Origin: Cyanobacteria bacterium QS_4_48_99
GTDB lineage: Bacteria; Cyanobacteriota; Cyanobacteriia; Cyanobacteriales; Rubidibacteraceae
Assembly (NCBI GenBank): GCA_003021505.1
Contig: PXPT01000021.1
Coordinates: 1 to 50,972 of the forward strand
Direction: 5' to 3'
DNA length: 50,972 bases
Positions 8,351 to 17,513 of this stretch are shown in pieces. The notes under the pieces were generated by a model. It made no database searches and was not told where the DNA came from. It saw only the letters and a list, made by a program, of their open reading frames with translations. Both the position numbers and the translations under genes were made by a program. Within the stretch, counting starts at the first letter, position 1. Each line of letters begins with the position of its first letter.

Positions 8351-8748
8351 CGGGGCAGTTAGTAGTCAATAGTCAATAATCCATAGTAACTAATAGATAC
8401 AAGGCTCCGTGATACGCACCAGGGGCTTGTGACTTTCTGTCCTTAAGCTTTAGTAAGGAGGATTTCGCGAAACCTGGCTAATGGACAATTAGCCATTAAC
8501 CATTAGCAATCCCTCATATGAAAGAAGGGGCCTCCACGTCGTATTTTTGGTAGGATCTTCACTAGCAAACGGTACAGTGGGGGCCAAGAGTTTTTTTGGT
8601 AGGGAATCTTGCCATACCAGTTCAGAGCAACAGTAAGACAGCCGTTGTACTAGCAGCTAGCATAATTAACTGTAAAAACCATAAGCTAGTTTCTTTGAAA
8701 AGATTCACGGTTAAATGAATGTGAGGAGCGAATCTTGGCAAGTGAAGG
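8351..8748. other. Intergenic region with simple repeats
   Basis: The part next to the SDR gene holds AGTAGTCAATAGTCAATAAT-like simple repeats (about 8360-8395) and ATTAGCCATTAACCATTAGC-like repeats (about 8489-8508). No RNA gene or protein gene is recognised. A 62-codon minus-strand frame at 8622-8810 is hydrophobic only at its end and is probably not real. Confidence 0.4.
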
Positions 8749-8943
8749 ATGGTGAGCGAGAAGCGGCAGAAGTGCATAAATTGCCCTAACTGGTATGAGG
8801 GGTTGAACAAAATTTTCCTACTCTGTAATGACTGCGCCTGCTACTTAGAGGTTCCAGCCGAAAACAGCCAACTTTTGCATCTAGCAAGGCTGAGTCAAGA
8901 TAATAGATTTTACTCTACAAAACTAAACGGCGAATGTGAATAA
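8749..8943 (+). CDS. Doubtful small cysteine-rich ORF
   Basis: This 64-codon frame encodes two cysteine pairs, KCINCPNWYEG and LLCNDCACYL, which could bind zinc. No family is recognised and no clear ribosome-binding site is seen before ATG 8749. It lies in an otherwise empty region of about 780 bases. It may be a chance frame or a relic. Confidence 0.25.
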   Translation: MVSEKRQKCINCPNWYEGLNKIFLLCNDCACYLEVPAENSQLLHLARLSQDNRFYSTKLNGECE

Positions 8944-9134
8944 TTCCGGAATTAAGCGATTTTTACCTCAGAGAGGCGATTAAGCCTCGCTTGTGGAACG
9001 GGTAAAATAAATGGTTGCCCGCCTGTAAAGTTTTTTCGTTCTGCCACGATAGACTCAAACAAGTAGCCTCAAATGTCTGTGCTTAACCCGTATGAGCTCA
9101 AGCTAAAGCTGACAAACTCATGTAATGTTTTTCT
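8944..9134. promoter_or_regulatory. Leader region of the RluD-like gene
   Basis: This 190-base stretch before the pseudouridine synthase presumably carries its promoter. I see no distinct operator or RNA structure. Confidence 0.3.
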
Positions 9135-10085
9135 ATGGAACTAGAAACGATTTCCCCATCAGAAGAAATCGATTTATATGTGGAAGAGGTTAGCGATCGC
9201 CTAGATCGTTGGTTAGCCCATCAATTGCCCCATCTTTCTCGCTCTCGCCTTCAAAAGCTAATTGAGGGGGGCAAGGTGCGGCTCAATGGCACAGTGTGTA
9301 CTGCAAAAAAGCGGACTTTGCAAGCAGGCGATCACCTTTGCGTTTCCATTCCCCCAGCCCAGCCGCTAGCAGCGCACCCGGAAGCCATCCCGCTTGATCT
9401 TCTCTATGAAGACGATGCCATTGTTATTGTCAATAAACCTGCTGGCTTAGTCGTACATCCCGCACCAGGACACGAAACAGGTACGCTGGTGAATGCTCTT
9501 TTAGCCCATTGCGATCGCTTGGCGGGCATTGGAGGTATACAACGCCCCGGCATTGTTCACCGCCTCGATAAGGATACGACTGGGGCGCTAGTTGTGGCGA
9601 AAACTGATCAAGCTCATCAACATCTGCAAGCCCAAATCCAAGCAAGAACGGCACAACGGAAATATCTAGGCATTGTTTGCGGTGCGCCAGCTACCGAGAG
9701 TGGCACAGTCAACTCACCCATTGGGCGTCATCCCGTGGAACGCAAAAAAATGGCAGTGGTGGAAAAAGGGGGACGAGAAGCAATTACTCGCTGGCAGGTG
9801 GAAGAAAGACTAGGCAACTATACCCTCATGCAATTTCATCTAGAAACGGGACGCACGCACCAAATTCGGGTTCACTGTGCCCACCAGGGATATCCCATTG
9901 TCGGAGATTCGGTTTATAGTTCTGCTCGTTCGGTAGGAGTTAATTTATCGGGTCAAGCGCTTCATGCTTGGCGACTTTGCCTGGAACATCCGGTATCTGG
10001 AGAACGAATTGAAGCGATCACTCCTCTACCTGCCAATTTCACCAAGCTTCTCGCAGTGCTGCGGCAAAGTTCAATGAATCTTTAA
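9135..10085 (+). CDS. RluD-family 23S rRNA pseudouridine synthase
   Basis: It isomerises uridines to pseudouridine in ribosomal RNA. Residues about 20-75 form an S4 RNA-binding domain (DRWLAHQLPHLSRSRLQKLI). The catalytic domain contains HRLDKDTTG (142-150) with the catalytic aspartate D145, and the family motif GRTHQIRVH with PIVGDSVY after it. The 316-residue length is typical of RluA/RluD proteins. The RluD-like order of S4 domain then catalytic domain suggests large-subunit helix 69 as target, but the sites cannot be proven from sequence. It is a single gene convergent with cpcG. Confidence 0.92.
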   Translation: MELETISPSEEIDLYVEEVSDRLDRWLAHQLPHLSRSRLQKLIEGGKVRLNGTVCTAKKRTLQAGDHLCVSIPPAQPLAAHPEAIPLDLLYEDDAIVIVNKPAGLVVHPAPGHETGTLVNALLAHCDRLAGIGGIQRPGIVHRLDKDTTGALVVAKTDQAHQHLQAQIQARTAQRKYLGIVCGAPATESGTVNSPIGRHPVERKKMAVVEKGGREAITRWQVEERLGNYTLMQFHLETGRTHQIRVHCAHQGYPIVGDSVYSSARSVGVNLSGQALHAWRLCLEHPVSGERIEAITPLPANFTKLLAVLRQSSMNL

Positions 10086-10104
10086 TTATTTAATATAGAA
10101 TCCG

Positions 10105-10124
10105 TTTGATTACCAGTAATCAAA
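10105..10124. repeat. Perfect palindrome TTTGATTAC-CA-GTAATCAAA
   Basis: Nine-base arms are separated by only two bases, 20 bases after the pseudouridine synthase stop. The minimal spacer fits a dimeric protein-binding site better than an RNA hairpin. It lies between two convergent genes, so an operator role is not obvious. Confidence 0.4.
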
Positions 10125-10289
10125 TATCCCCGTGTCCTGCTTCTCCCCATCTACGCGTCTGCCATAACTAGGGGTGTTTAACTGGAGTCGATCTAAGGGG
10201 CAGTTGCAGATTTACAAGATAATCGCCTACTCAATCAGCCTGCAAATCCACAACTTCCCCACTTCATGCGTCAGACATTTGCTAGTTAG

Positions 10290-11060
10290 TTAGCTAGCAG
10301 TGCTGCGATAGGGAACCTTATTCTCGTAGTTGATATTCATCGTCGCAACCCTTGGGACTTGGTCGCGTTTGGCACTGCTAAGTCCGCGTGCCATATTCAA
10401 GAACTGCCTTGGGTCTCCTTCTTGAGGCTTCTTCTCTTGCGGAGTAAAGGTACGCACCTCGTTCTGCCACACAATTTGTGGGAACCCCAGTTTTTGACGG
10501 TAATATGCACCATAACGAGGGGTCTGTAGGTTAAAGGGTGTCACGCCTTCTTCCCGCTGCGGTAGAATCCGCCGTTGTTGATAGGGAACTGTGTCCTCGC
10601 CGAATTTCTGCAAGTACTCTTCGCTATTGATCAAATCATCAACAAAGCCTCGAAGACCTTTCGTTGCCAGGACAATCGACCAAGCGATTTTTTCGCGATC
10701 ATTGTAGACGTCTCGACCCAGAACCCGCTGGATGCAAATTTCCACAAAGCGGTAATTGCTGTTGGGTTCGTAATTTAGGCGGCGGAACACATCAGAACCC
10801 ACCAGTCCTAGAATAAAGTCCCGCACGGTAATCTGACCATTCCGCAGGCGAGATTCCAAAAAGCGCTGGCGATTGCTCTTCAACGCCTGATGTTCGCTAA
10901 AGATCTGGCGATAGGCAGCCCAAATCGCTTCATCCATCTCTGTCCCGGAGCCAAGCATTTCGGCGGAATAATTGTAAGGTTGCTCCTCATTGGGGACTTC
11001 ATACCCTTCTACCCGCTGATTTTGACTCGAAGGCGAGTATTCTAGTAAAGGGATAGGCAC
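10290..11060 (-). CDS. cpcG: Phycobilisome rod-core linker polypeptide CpcG
   Basis: CpcG joins phycocyanin rods to the allophycocyanin core of the phycobilisome, on the cytoplasmic face of the thylakoid. The N-terminus [23 protein letters not shown] is conserved. Residues about 20-180 form the PBS linker (Pfam PF00427-type) domain, with [26 protein letters not shown] and [16 protein letters not shown]. The C-terminal part (residues about 185-256) is the core-binding tail. The 256-residue length suits the core-attached CpcG1-type form rather than membrane-anchored CpcL, since no C-terminal membrane helix is seen. It is last in a minus-strand cluster with two lyase genes, divergent from cpcBA. 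Confidence 0.95.
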   Translation of the reverse strand: MPIPLLEYSPSSQNQRVEGYEVPNEEQPYNYSAEMLGSGTEMDEAIWAAYRQIFSEHQALKSNRQRFLESRLRNGQITVRDFILGLVGSDVFRRLNYEPNSNYRFVEICIQRVLGRDVYNDREKIAWSIVLATKGLRGFVDDLINSEEYLQKFGEDTVPYQQRRILPQREEGVTPFNLQTPRYGAYYRQKLGFPQIVWQNEVRTFTPQEKKPQEGDPRQFLNMARGLSSAKRDQVPRVATMNINYENKVPYRSTAS

Positions 11061-11245
11061 GTTAGAACCTCCTTTTTTTAGGAAATTTTAAAAACTTTAA
11101 TCTTGATTATACCAATAATTTGGGGGTTCAAAGTGGGGTGATTTGATCGCTTTTCACTAATTATTTATGTTTTTACCAGCCCTTGGTTAAGCTCACCCCT
11201 ACTTATGTGACTCAGATCCAGAGTTCGTTGCAACAAAAGCCCAAT

Positions 11246-11854
11246 TTACCAGCCCCAAATGGAGGGTAACTCTGTTGCTAGCGAAACATCCTGCTTCGTT
11301 TCGGGAATAGCTTCGGAAGGATTGCCTGGTTCAGATTCAGTACGAATTTCCGCACAGAAGGTGGCAGTATTCAGTCCCCCAAAACGTTTCACTGTGCTAG
11401 TCCGTATGCGAAGGTTGGGGCTGGGAAACCAAAAACGCTCAATAATGCTCATGGTTTCGTAGTCGGTACTCAGGACAAGGGCATCGTCTTCATCAATCTC
11501 ATACCGACCTACCACAGGTGTAACTTCAGCATAGCCTCTTTCTCGCAGTAGCCGACCTCGCTTGGGGGTATCGTCATCAGGAACAAGCGAGAACACGCTC
11601 TTCCCTTGATGATTTTCATCTTCTTTGTCCCAAGCCATAGAACCATCCCAGCTCACCAGCGCTCCACCTACGCTTAGACTAGGATCGACTTGATGGAGCT
11701 GGCAGATTTCTATCACTCTCGAATCATCGGGAGCCAAGGTTTCTACTTGAATTTCTGAGCCGCCCGCTTCTGCCTGTCTAAAGGGGAGATGATGAGTCGT
11801 GCGCTGCGATCGCCAACTGCCAGCACTGCGCTGAAAAAATTCCATTGCATCCAT
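11246..11854 (-). CDS. cpcS: CpcS/CpeS-type phycobiliprotein lyase
   Basis: This lyase attaches phycocyanobilin to the conserved Cys-82/84 position of phycobiliproteins. The 202-residue protein has the lipocalin-like family pattern: an N-terminal MEFFQRSAGSWRSQRTTHHL, a central GGALVSWDGSMAWD, RLLRERGYAE and the C-terminal RFWFPSPNLRIRTSTVKRFGG. It resembles the broad-specificity Anabaena-type CpeS1. About 30 extra residues at the C-terminus (after RTESEP) have no recognised role. It lies between cpcG and an uncharacterised coiled-coil gene in a minus-strand cluster devoted to phycobilisome assembly. Confidence 0.9.
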   Translation of the reverse strand: MDAMEFFQRSAGSWRSQRTTHHLPFRQAEAGGSEIQVETLAPDDSRVIEICQLHQVDPSLSVGGALVSWDGSMAWDKEDENHQGKSVFSLVPDDDTPKRGRLLRERGYAEVTPVVGRYEIDEDDALVLSTDYETMSIIERFWFPSPNLRIRTSTVKRFGGLNTATFCAEIRTESEPGNPSEAIPETKQDVSLATELPSIWGW

Positions 11855-11998
11855 CTTAAATTAGCTCCTTTCTTCGCTTGTTCCAGCTTGAGCTATCGGT
11901 TTTCTCCCTTTCCTATTGTCACACTGTTTATTGAAAATTGCGCTGTTGCCCTCTTTGCCAATGCTAGAGCAAGCTGCAACTACTGCTTTGGTCAAAGC

Positions 11999-12667
11999 TT
12001 AGCTCGAAAATTGATAGTAACGCCACTTGTTTAACTGCGCCTCCCCAATTGTCGCTAAACGCTGTAAATCCGCTATCTGTTGTTGCAACGCCGAGATTTG
12101 ATTCGCCTGTTGCTCAGACTCGCGTTTTAAAGCCTGGTAACTGTCTGCGTTTTGAGCAGCCAGAGATTTCTGTTGGGCAAGCTGGTTTTCTAAATCACTG
12201 ACGAGGTCTGCTTTTTGTTCTAACTCCTGTTCTAGAGCTTGGTTGCTTTCGCCCTGTTGAGACTTCTGCTGTGCAAGCTGATTTTCTAAATCGCTGAGGA
12301 GGTTTGCTTTTTGCTCTAACTCCTGTTTTAGAGTTTCATAAGCTTGTTGAGTTACGGTGGAGCTATCTTGAGCACCAAGGCTTTGGTTTTGGGGTGGTTG
12401 CTTGCCACTTGCAACGTTAATTGTAGTCTGTTGCTGGCTAGCGGCCTCTGGGTCAGTCTCTAAAGTAACTGTCTTCTCTGCCGAGGGGCTAGTGATCGCA
12501 ATTTCGCCTCTGGCAATGTGATCCACTAGCTCTGATTTGGATAGTTCTGCCTTTTTAGCTATCTGATCTAGTAAGTCACTTCCTGTCGGCGTTAAGGAAA
12601 CCCCCAGCTTGGTTTTACTTTTGGGATGCTCGCTAAATCCTTTACTCTTTTTTTTTGGCATTGCCAT
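11999..12667 (-). CDS. Coiled-coil protein with possible DNA-binding N-terminus
   Basis: No characterised family is recognised. The 222-residue protein begins with a lysine-rich tail (MPKKKSKGFSEHPKSK) and a short helical part, about residues 22-55 (SLTPTGSDLLDQIAKKAELSKSELVDHI split over two helices). That part resembles ribbon-helix-helix or small DNA-binding modules of cyanobacterial hypothetical proteins. A Gln/Ser/Thr-rich linker follows, then a coiled coil from about 110 to the end. The coiled coil contains a repeated unit, LEQKA(N/D)L(L/V)SDLENQLAQQK, in two near-identical copies. It lies between two bilin lyase genes, so a link to phycobilisome regulation or assembly is an inference from position only. 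Confidence 0.75.
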   Translation of the reverse strand: MAMPKKKSKGFSEHPKSKTKLGVSLTPTGSDLLDQIAKKAELSKSELVDHIARGEIAITSPSAEKTVTLETDPEAASQQQTTINVASGKQPPQNQSLGAQDSSTVTQQAYETLKQELEQKANLLSDLENQLAQQKSQQGESNQALEQELEQKADLVSDLENQLAQQKSLAAQNADSYQALKRESEQQANQISALQQQIADLQRLATIGEAQLNKWRYYQFSS

Positions 12668-12748
12668 TCTCCTCCAGAGGGGTTATACAAAACATTATTG
12701 CAACTCATGCCTCCGGTTGCATGAACTAATCAAGTAGAAAAAACCGCC

Positions 12749-13315
12749 TCAGAGAACTTTTTGCTCTACCCCAAAGCCAGCAAGAACCAATTTCTCTAGT
12801 GGTTCTCCTTCCTGGGGACGATGATAGTTAAGAATTTGTCTAATTCTCAAGTTGGGGTTAATCAGCTTAATGGAATCTACTGATACTACACTAGTATAGT
12901 GGGTTGTCATCAGTAACTCTCGCTCGTTGGCAGAGAACTGGAAATGAGAAACGATTGGTCTAGCTTCTTCATAAGCTTTGTCTCGTAGGTAATCTCCTTG
13001 GAGAATCCCAGCATCGCCTCGTTTGGGCACAAACAGCGCATTCAGTTCTTGAGATACCTCGTCCCCTTTTTCCGAAATTGTATAAAATGCGAGCTGGAAC
13101 CCAGTAAGCCTCTCATCTTCTGAGTCCCAACAGTATTGGTTATCTTGTAAGACTTTAGTTTTGAGAGCTGGGGTGAGAGGTTTAACGTTAAATTTTGTGC
13201 TAGAGCGCTCTACCTCCTGTTGATTTAGATGTTGATTGAGATAGTGATAGGTGCGTTCGATTTCCCAATTGCCCAAGCAGCAATCAAAGAAATGTTGCAG
13301 CGAATCTGTCTCCAT
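12749..13315 (-). CDS. CpcS-family bilin lyase, CpcU-like
   Basis: This 188-residue protein is a diverged member of the CpcS/CpeS lyase family. It has the opening LQHFFDCCLGNWEIERTYHYL, the central CWDSEDERLTGFQLAFY, GDYLRDKAYEEARPI and the ending INPNLRIRQILNYHRP. In some cyanobacteria a CpcS protein works only as a heterodimer with the related CpcU, and the presence of a second, diverged member in the same cluster suggests such a partnership. It could instead be a CpcV-type paralogue; sequence reading alone cannot settle this. It lies 81 bases upstream of the coiled-coil gene. Confidence 0.82.
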   Translation of the reverse strand: METDSLQHFFDCCLGNWEIERTYHYLNQHLNQQEVERSSTKFNVKPLTPALKTKVLQDNQYCWDSEDERLTGFQLAFYTISEKGDEVSQELNALFVPKRGDAGILQGDYLRDKAYEEARPIVSHFQFSANERELLMTTHYTSVVSVDSIKLINPNLRIRQILNYHRPQEGEPLEKLVLAGFGVEQKVL

Positions 13316-13673
13316 TTGCCGTTTCTTGTCTTTCTAGTGAGTGAATGAGCAACTGCTGGTGAGGGGGCAAACCATACCTTTGCAAAGTTTAAAAGTAATC
13401 AAGTCAAAATTAAAAAAGCGATCATTTTGCCAACTAACTCCTTGGGTGGAGAATGATGCACATACCGGGATTAGCTGGATAGCGCCTTCTCGGCGAGTGG
13501 GTAAATTCGTGGGTACTTGGTTCTGAAGAAATATCTTGGGAAACCTCTCCCCACGAAGATCAGGAGGCAGAGGGAGGATTAAGTGTGAAAGCACAAGGTA
13601 GAAGGAGTGGTATACCACTTCTGCCTACTGCCTACTGCCCTCTGCCTTATTCGTTGACAGTGAGTCGGCGTTA
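13316..13673. other. Gap between the CpcU-like gene and the 78-residue gene
   Basis: Small frames exist on both strands (minus 13334-13618, plus 13341-13526) but neither looks protein-like. The part near 13620 is CTGCCTACTGCC-type simple repeat. No RNA gene or regulatory site is recognised. Confidence 0.4.
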
Positions 13674-13910
13674 CTAAGCTTTTGAGGGCGACTGCAACGA
13701 GGCTTGTTTGGCTTGCAGTTCCTCGATAGTGGCATCAATCCTTACAATCTCGGGGTTTTGTCCGATGTGCTCTAGGGCTACTTTCTTGGACCACTCCACT
13801 CGTTTAGCCATCTGGAACAGATCGTTAACGATTCTTTCCCGGGATTTTTCAAGCTCAGTAATCGCCGCCTCGATTTCTTCTGCCGATTGCAGGCTCTCCA
13901 CGTCTGACAT
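13674..13910 (-). CDS. Small conserved-looking helical protein
   Basis: The 78-residue product is almost entirely predicted helix, rich in Glu and Lys: SAEEIEAAITELEKSRERI, then a middle with VEWSKKVALEHIGQNPEIV, and a second heptad-like segment IDATIEELQAKQASL. It could form a two-helix coiled coil. No family is recognised. It is divergent from cpcBA, sharing their 560-base upstream region, and is the first gene of the minus-strand cluster of lyases and cpcG. Its regular codon use and clean ends suggest it is real. Confidence 0.65.
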   Translation of the reverse strand: MSDVESLQSAEEIEAAITELEKSRERIVNDLFQMAKRVEWSKKVALEHIGQNPEIVRIDATIEELQAKQASLQSPSKA

Positions 13911-14471
13911 ACTTAACTACTTCCTAATCTAGTTCAATCGCCATCGGGGTCTAGCTTTGATCTTCCCAAAAGCACTTCCTTGCCGCCATAGTTGTTAAGA
14001 AAAGTTAAACAATCTCCCCATCTCACTCTCCTAGGCAGCAAACCGGACAAAGCCTTCTCACTAGTAAAGATTAGTTTCCTAAGCTCCTAAAATATGTGTC
14101 TAGAAAACTTGCTAAGCTAGCCAAACTTCGCATACGGCTAAGACGAGGCTCCCAAAGCCGTGTTTTTAAAAACAAAATTTTACACTCAACTCCGCTTAAC
14201 TTAATATTTCTTCAACCATATAAGTCCAATAAAGGTGTATAAAGTATAGCAGGAGGGATTCGCAAACCAGGCTAGAGAAAACCAAAAGCTTTAGACTACA
14301 GAGTTTTTGGCATTTCTCATCTAATCGTGGAAGTCTCTCAGATTTCTCCCACATGAAATGAGAAAACTAGCCCATGTGTTTTTTAAACCCTCCCAATTGC
14401 ACTTGAGTCAAGATTGTCTAGAAAATCAATCTCAATCAAGTCAGCTATCACCACAAAGGAGATTCAGTCTA
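13911..14471. promoter_or_regulatory. Divergent upstream region of cpcBA
   Basis: This 561-base region must hold the strong cpc operon promoter and that of the divergent small gene. AT-rich DNA at 14195-14250 contains TATAAAGTATAG (about 14238-14249), a possible -10 area, but I cannot fix the start. In the leader, TTTCTCAT (14313-14320) can pair with ATGAGAAA (14358-14365), and GTGG (14327-14330) with CCAC (14349-14352). This would make a stem-loop about 110 bases before cpcB. An in-frame ATG at 14358 precedes cpcB but is not the start. Confidence 0.5.
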
Positions 14472-14990
14472 ATGTTTGACGCATTCACAAGGGTCGTTTC
14501 TCAGGCAGATACCAGAGGCGAGTTCCTCAGTAACGAGCAGCTCGATGCCCTGACTCAAATGGTTCAGGATGGCAACAAGCGCCTAGATACGGTTAACCGC
14601 ATCACGAGCAATTCCTCGCAAATTGTCACCGATGCTGCTCGTGCCCTGTTCGAAGAGCAACCTCAACTCGTTCAACCCGGTGGTAACGCCTACACCAACC
14701 GCCGCATGGCAGCTTGCCTGCGCGATATGGAAATTATCTTGCGCTATGTTACTTATGCCGCGATGGCCGGCGATGCTAGCGTCCTAGAGGATCGCTGCCT
14801 AAATGGACTCCGGGAAACCTACCAAGCGCTGGGCGTTCCTGGTGCCTCGACAGCGGCTGGCGTGCAAAAGATGAAGGATGAAGCGATCAAGATCGCCAAT
14901 GACTCCAATGGCATCACCCAGGGTGATTGCAGCCAGCTCATGTCAGAGGTGGCAAGCTACTTTGATCGAGCTTCAGCCGCAGTTGCATAA
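14472..14990 (+). CDS. cpcB: Phycocyanin beta subunit
   Basis: CpcB pairs with CpcA to form phycocyanin, the light-harvesting disc of phycobilisome rods. The start ATG 14472 follows AAAGGAG by about nine bases and gives the usual 172 residues; a longer in-frame start at 14358 would add a foreign extension. The two bilin-binding cysteines are present: C82 (AACLRDMEI) and C153 (GDCSQL). N72 in PGGN is the site that is normally methylated. The sequence [21 protein letters not shown] identifies phycocyanin beta and not phycoerythrocyanin beta. It is the first gene of the cpcBACCDE(F) operon. Confidence 0.97.
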   Translation: MFDAFTRVVSQADTRGEFLSNEQLDALTQMVQDGNKRLDTVNRITSNSSQIVTDAARALFEEQPQLVQPGGNAYTNRRMAACLRDMEIILRYVTYAAMAGDASVLEDRCLNGLRETYQALGVPGASTAAGVQKMKDEAIKIANDSNGITQGDCSQLMSEVASYFDRASAAVA

Positions 14991-15062
14991 ACGCCTGATG
15001 TCTGATTTTGATTAGGTAACAACCTGAATTTGCTGGACAAACGCTAGGAAGAAACAAAGAAA

Positions 15063-15551
15063 ATGAAAACTCCTATTACAGAAGCGATCGCAGCGGCTGA
15101 TACCCAAGGCCGCTTCTTAGGTAACACCGAGTTGCAAGCTATCAACGGTCGATTTGATCGTGCCCAAGCCAGCATGGAAGCTGCTCGTACTTTGACCCAA
15201 AAGTCTCAGCAGCTCATTGATGGTGCCGCTAACGCCGTGTACCAGAAGTTCCCTTATACAACTCAAACGCAGGGACCTCAGTATGCTTCTGATCAGCGGG
15301 GTAAAGCCAAGTGTTCCCGAGACATCGGACACTACTTGCGCATGGTGACCTACTGCTTGATTGCAGGCGGTTCCGGTCCCATGGACGAGTACCTAATTGC
15401 TGGTTTGGATGAAATCAATCGTACCTTCGATTTGTCTCCAAGCTGGTACGTCGAAGCTCTCAAGTATATGAGAGCCAACCACGGTTTGAGTGGTCAAGCG
15501 GCTAACGAAGCCAACACTTACTTCGACTACGCAATCAACGCTCTAAGCTAG
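15063..15551 (+). CDS. cpcA: Phycocyanin alpha subunit
   Basis: This is the alpha chain of phycocyanin, 162 residues as is standard. The single bilin cysteine is C84 ([13 protein letters not shown]), the site served by the CpcE/CpcF lyase encoded downstream. The opening [19 protein letters not shown] is highly conserved. A GGAAG ribosome-binding site precedes ATG 15063. It lies 72 bases after cpcB. A strong hairpin directly follows and may limit transcription into the linker genes. Confidence 0.97.
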   Translation: MKTPITEAIAAADTQGRFLGNTELQAINGRFDRAQASMEAARTLTQKSQQLIDGAANAVYQKFPYTTQTQGPQYASDQRGKAKCSRDIGHYLRMVTYCLIAGGSGPMDEYLIAGLDEINRTFDLSPSWYVEALKYMRANHGLSGQAANEANTYFDYAINALS

Positions 15552-15563
15552 TTAAATTAGGCG

Positions 15564-15627
15564 CATGCCCGGAAGAATGAGCGAATGTTGGCTGGTTGGC
15601 TAGCAATTGCGGATTTTTCCGGGCATG
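15564..15627 (+). terminator. Long-stem hairpin between cpcA and cpcC
   Basis: CATGCCCGGAA (15564-15574) pairs perfectly with TTCCGGGCATG (15617-15627) over 11 positions, with a 42-base loop, followed by GTTTTAAAT. It probably acts as a partial terminator or RNA-stabilising end for the abundant cpcBA message. The pairing is seen; the role is inferred from known cpc operons. Confidence 0.7.
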
Positions 15628-15674
15628 GTTTTAAATAATTCACCGATAAAAATGCAAAACGGAGAAAATAATTA

Positions 15675-16538
15675 ATGAGCGGTTTAGTAGCAGCGAATTT
15701 AGCAGCAGCAGGGCGGCTGGGAATTGAAGCGTTCGACGCGACTAAGGTAGAGCTGCGACAAAATTGGAATGAAAACGACCTACAAGAAGTAATCAGAACT
15801 GCTTACACTCAGGTGTTCGGCAATGATTACATCATGAAATCGGAGCGCCTTACTTCGGTGGAGTCTTTGCTGCGGCAAGGAAATCTCACCATCCGCGACT
15901 TTGTGCGCGCGATCGCCAAGTCGGATTTATACAAATCGAAGTTTTTCTACCCCAATTCCAATCAACGCTTTGTAGAACTGAATTTCAAACATTTCTTGGG
16001 TCGCCCTCCTTATGACGAGCAGGAGTGGGCATACCATACCCGCCTTTGTGAAGATGAAGGGTACGAGGCAGAGATTGATTCTTACTTTGAGAGTGCCGAG
16101 TACGAAAATAAATTTGGCGACGACGTTGTTCCTTACTACACCGGCTTTCTGGTCGAGCCTGGAGTGAGGACAGTAGGCTTTAGCCGGATGTTTCAACTGT
16201 ATCGGGGATATGCCACTAGCGATTACGGTCAATTTAAGAGCAGAACCCCTCACCTCACCCGCGAACTTGCCAAGAATCAAGCCTCTAGCATTGCCAAGCC
16301 TACTGGTGTTAGTCGCCAAGCAAAGACAGAAACTCCCAAAACCTCTTTTGGTGGAGTGAGCAACGAAACTGAGCGGGTTTATCGCATTGAGGTGAGCGGT
16401 TTAGTCGGTCGTAAAATTCGCAGTTCCAATGTTCGTCGAAGTAACGATGCTGTTTTAGTGCCCTACGACCAGCTTTCTGAGCGAATACAGCAAATCGTGC
16501 GCCGAGGTGGCAAAATTATTAGCGTCAGACCAGCTTGA
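15675..16538 (+). CDS. cpcC: Phycobilisome rod linker CpcC, copy 1
   Basis: CpcC sits inside the phycocyanin rod and joins hexamers. The 287-residue protein has an N-terminal PBS linker domain (about residues 25-165; [52 protein letters not shown]). It ends in a CpcD-like domain (about 230-287; [42 protein letters not shown]). A CGGAG ribosome-binding site precedes ATG 15675. The next gene is a close paralogue with the same length and architecture, so the operon encodes two rod linkers, perhaps for different rod positions. Confidence 0.95.
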   Translation: MSGLVAANLAAAGRLGIEAFDATKVELRQNWNENDLQEVIRTAYTQVFGNDYIMKSERLTSVESLLRQGNLTIRDFVRAIAKSDLYKSKFFYPNSNQRFVELNFKHFLGRPPYDEQEWAYHTRLCEDEGYEAEIDSYFESAEYENKFGDDVVPYYTGFLVEPGVRTVGFSRMFQLYRGYATSDYGQFKSRTPHLTRELAKNQASSIAKPTGVSRQAKTETPKTSFGGVSNETERVYRIEVSGLVGRKIRSSNVRRSNDAVLVPYDQLSERIQQIVRRGGKIISVRPA

Positions 16539-16633
16539 AGTAAACCTGGTTTGAAGTGCAATTAGGGAGAGCCTTACTCCTCCAAGCACTGCGAGGACAG
16601 CAAAATATTAGTTTAGGTTTAGGAGAGGGATTA

Positions 16634-17497
16634 ATGAGCGGTTTAGTAGCAGCGAATTTAGCAGAAGCAAGGCAGTTGGGGATTGAGCCGTTTGATGCAA
16701 CTAAGGTAGAGCTGCGACCGGATTGGGGTGAAGATGACCTACAAGCAATAATCAGAGCAGCCTACACTCAGGTACTCGGCAATGATTACGTCATGCAATC
16801 GGAGCGTCTCACCTCGGCGGAGTCTCTGCTGCGGCAAGGAAACATCACCGTCCGAGACTTTATCCGTTCCATCGCCAAGTCGGATTTATACAAATCGAAG
16901 TTTTTCTATCCCACTTCCAATCAACGCTTTGTAGAACTGAATTTCAAGCATTTGTTAGGTCGCCCTCCTTATGATGAGCAGGAGTGGGCTTACCACACCC
17001 GCCTTTGTGAGGATAAGGGCTACGATGCTGAAATTGATTCTTACTTTGAAAGCAAGGAGTACGAAAATAAGTTTGGTGACAACATTGTTCCCTACTACTC
17101 CGGCTTTCTGGTGAATCAAGGATCAAGAACGGTAGGTTTTACCCGGATGTTCCAACTGTATCGGGGTTATGCCAACAATGATGGCGGTCAAATCGGAAGC
17201 AAAGGGGCACAACTTACCAGCGAACTTGCAAAAAATCAAGCCTCTAGCATTGTCAAGCCCACTGGTGTTAGCCGCAGAGCAAAGACGGAAACGCCCAAGA
17301 CCTCTTATGGTGGGGTGAGCAATGAAACGGAGCGAGTTTATCGCATCGAGGTGACTGGTTTAATTGGTCGTTCAGTTCGCACTTCTAATGTCCGTCAAAG
17401 TAACGATGCCGTCTTAGTGCCCTACGACCAGCTTTCTGAACGGATACAGCAAATTGTGCGCCGGGGTGGTAAAATCATCAGCGTCAGACCAGCTTAA
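16634..17497 (+). CDS. cpcC: Phycobilisome rod linker CpcC, copy 2
   Basis: This is a second rod linker, again 287 residues. It starts at ATG 16634 ([16 protein letters not shown]), matching copy 1; upstream in-frame codons to 16556 are intergenic DNA. Domain order is the same: PBS linker then CpcD-like C-terminus ([18 protein letters not shown]). Most differences from copy 1 are at the N-terminal start, in the region after [14 protein letters not shown], and in the linker [23 protein letters not shown] just before the start is a good ribosome-binding site. The high similarity implies tandem duplication, or gene conversion that keeps the pair alike. Confidence 0.95.
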   Translation: MSGLVAANLAEARQLGIEPFDATKVELRPDWGEDDLQAIIRAAYTQVLGNDYVMQSERLTSAESLLRQGNITVRDFIRSIAKSDLYKSKFFYPTSNQRFVELNFKHLLGRPPYDEQEWAYHTRLCEDKGYDAEIDSYFESKEYENKFGDNIVPYYSGFLVNQGSRTVGFTRMFQLYRGYANNDGGQIGSKGAQLTSELAKNQASSIVKPTGVSRRAKTETPKTSYGGVSNETERVYRIEVTGLIGRSVRTSNVRQSNDAVLVPYDQLSERIQQIVRRGGKIISVRPA

Positions 17498-17513
17498 GGA
17501 AACTTAATACTAA

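Noticed and set aside
8622-8810. 62-codon minus-strand frame as a small photosystem or b6f subunit
   Set aside because: It does not match any of the small subunits I know (PetN, PetG, PetL, PsaM, Psb30), and only its last residues are hydrophobic.
13334-13618. 94-codon minus-strand frame between lyase genes
   Set aside because: Composition and lack of conserved-looking segments suggest a chance frame; the opposing 61-codon frame is equally poor.
14358-14471. Longer in-frame start for cpcB at ATG 14358
   Set aside because: It adds a 38-residue non-phycobiliprotein extension, and the AAAGGAG site and the 172-residue standard length support ATG 14472.
16556-16633. Upstream start for the second cpcC
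   Set aside because: The extra 26 residues are intergenic DNA. The first copy and AGGAGAGGG just before ATG 16634 support the shorter form.
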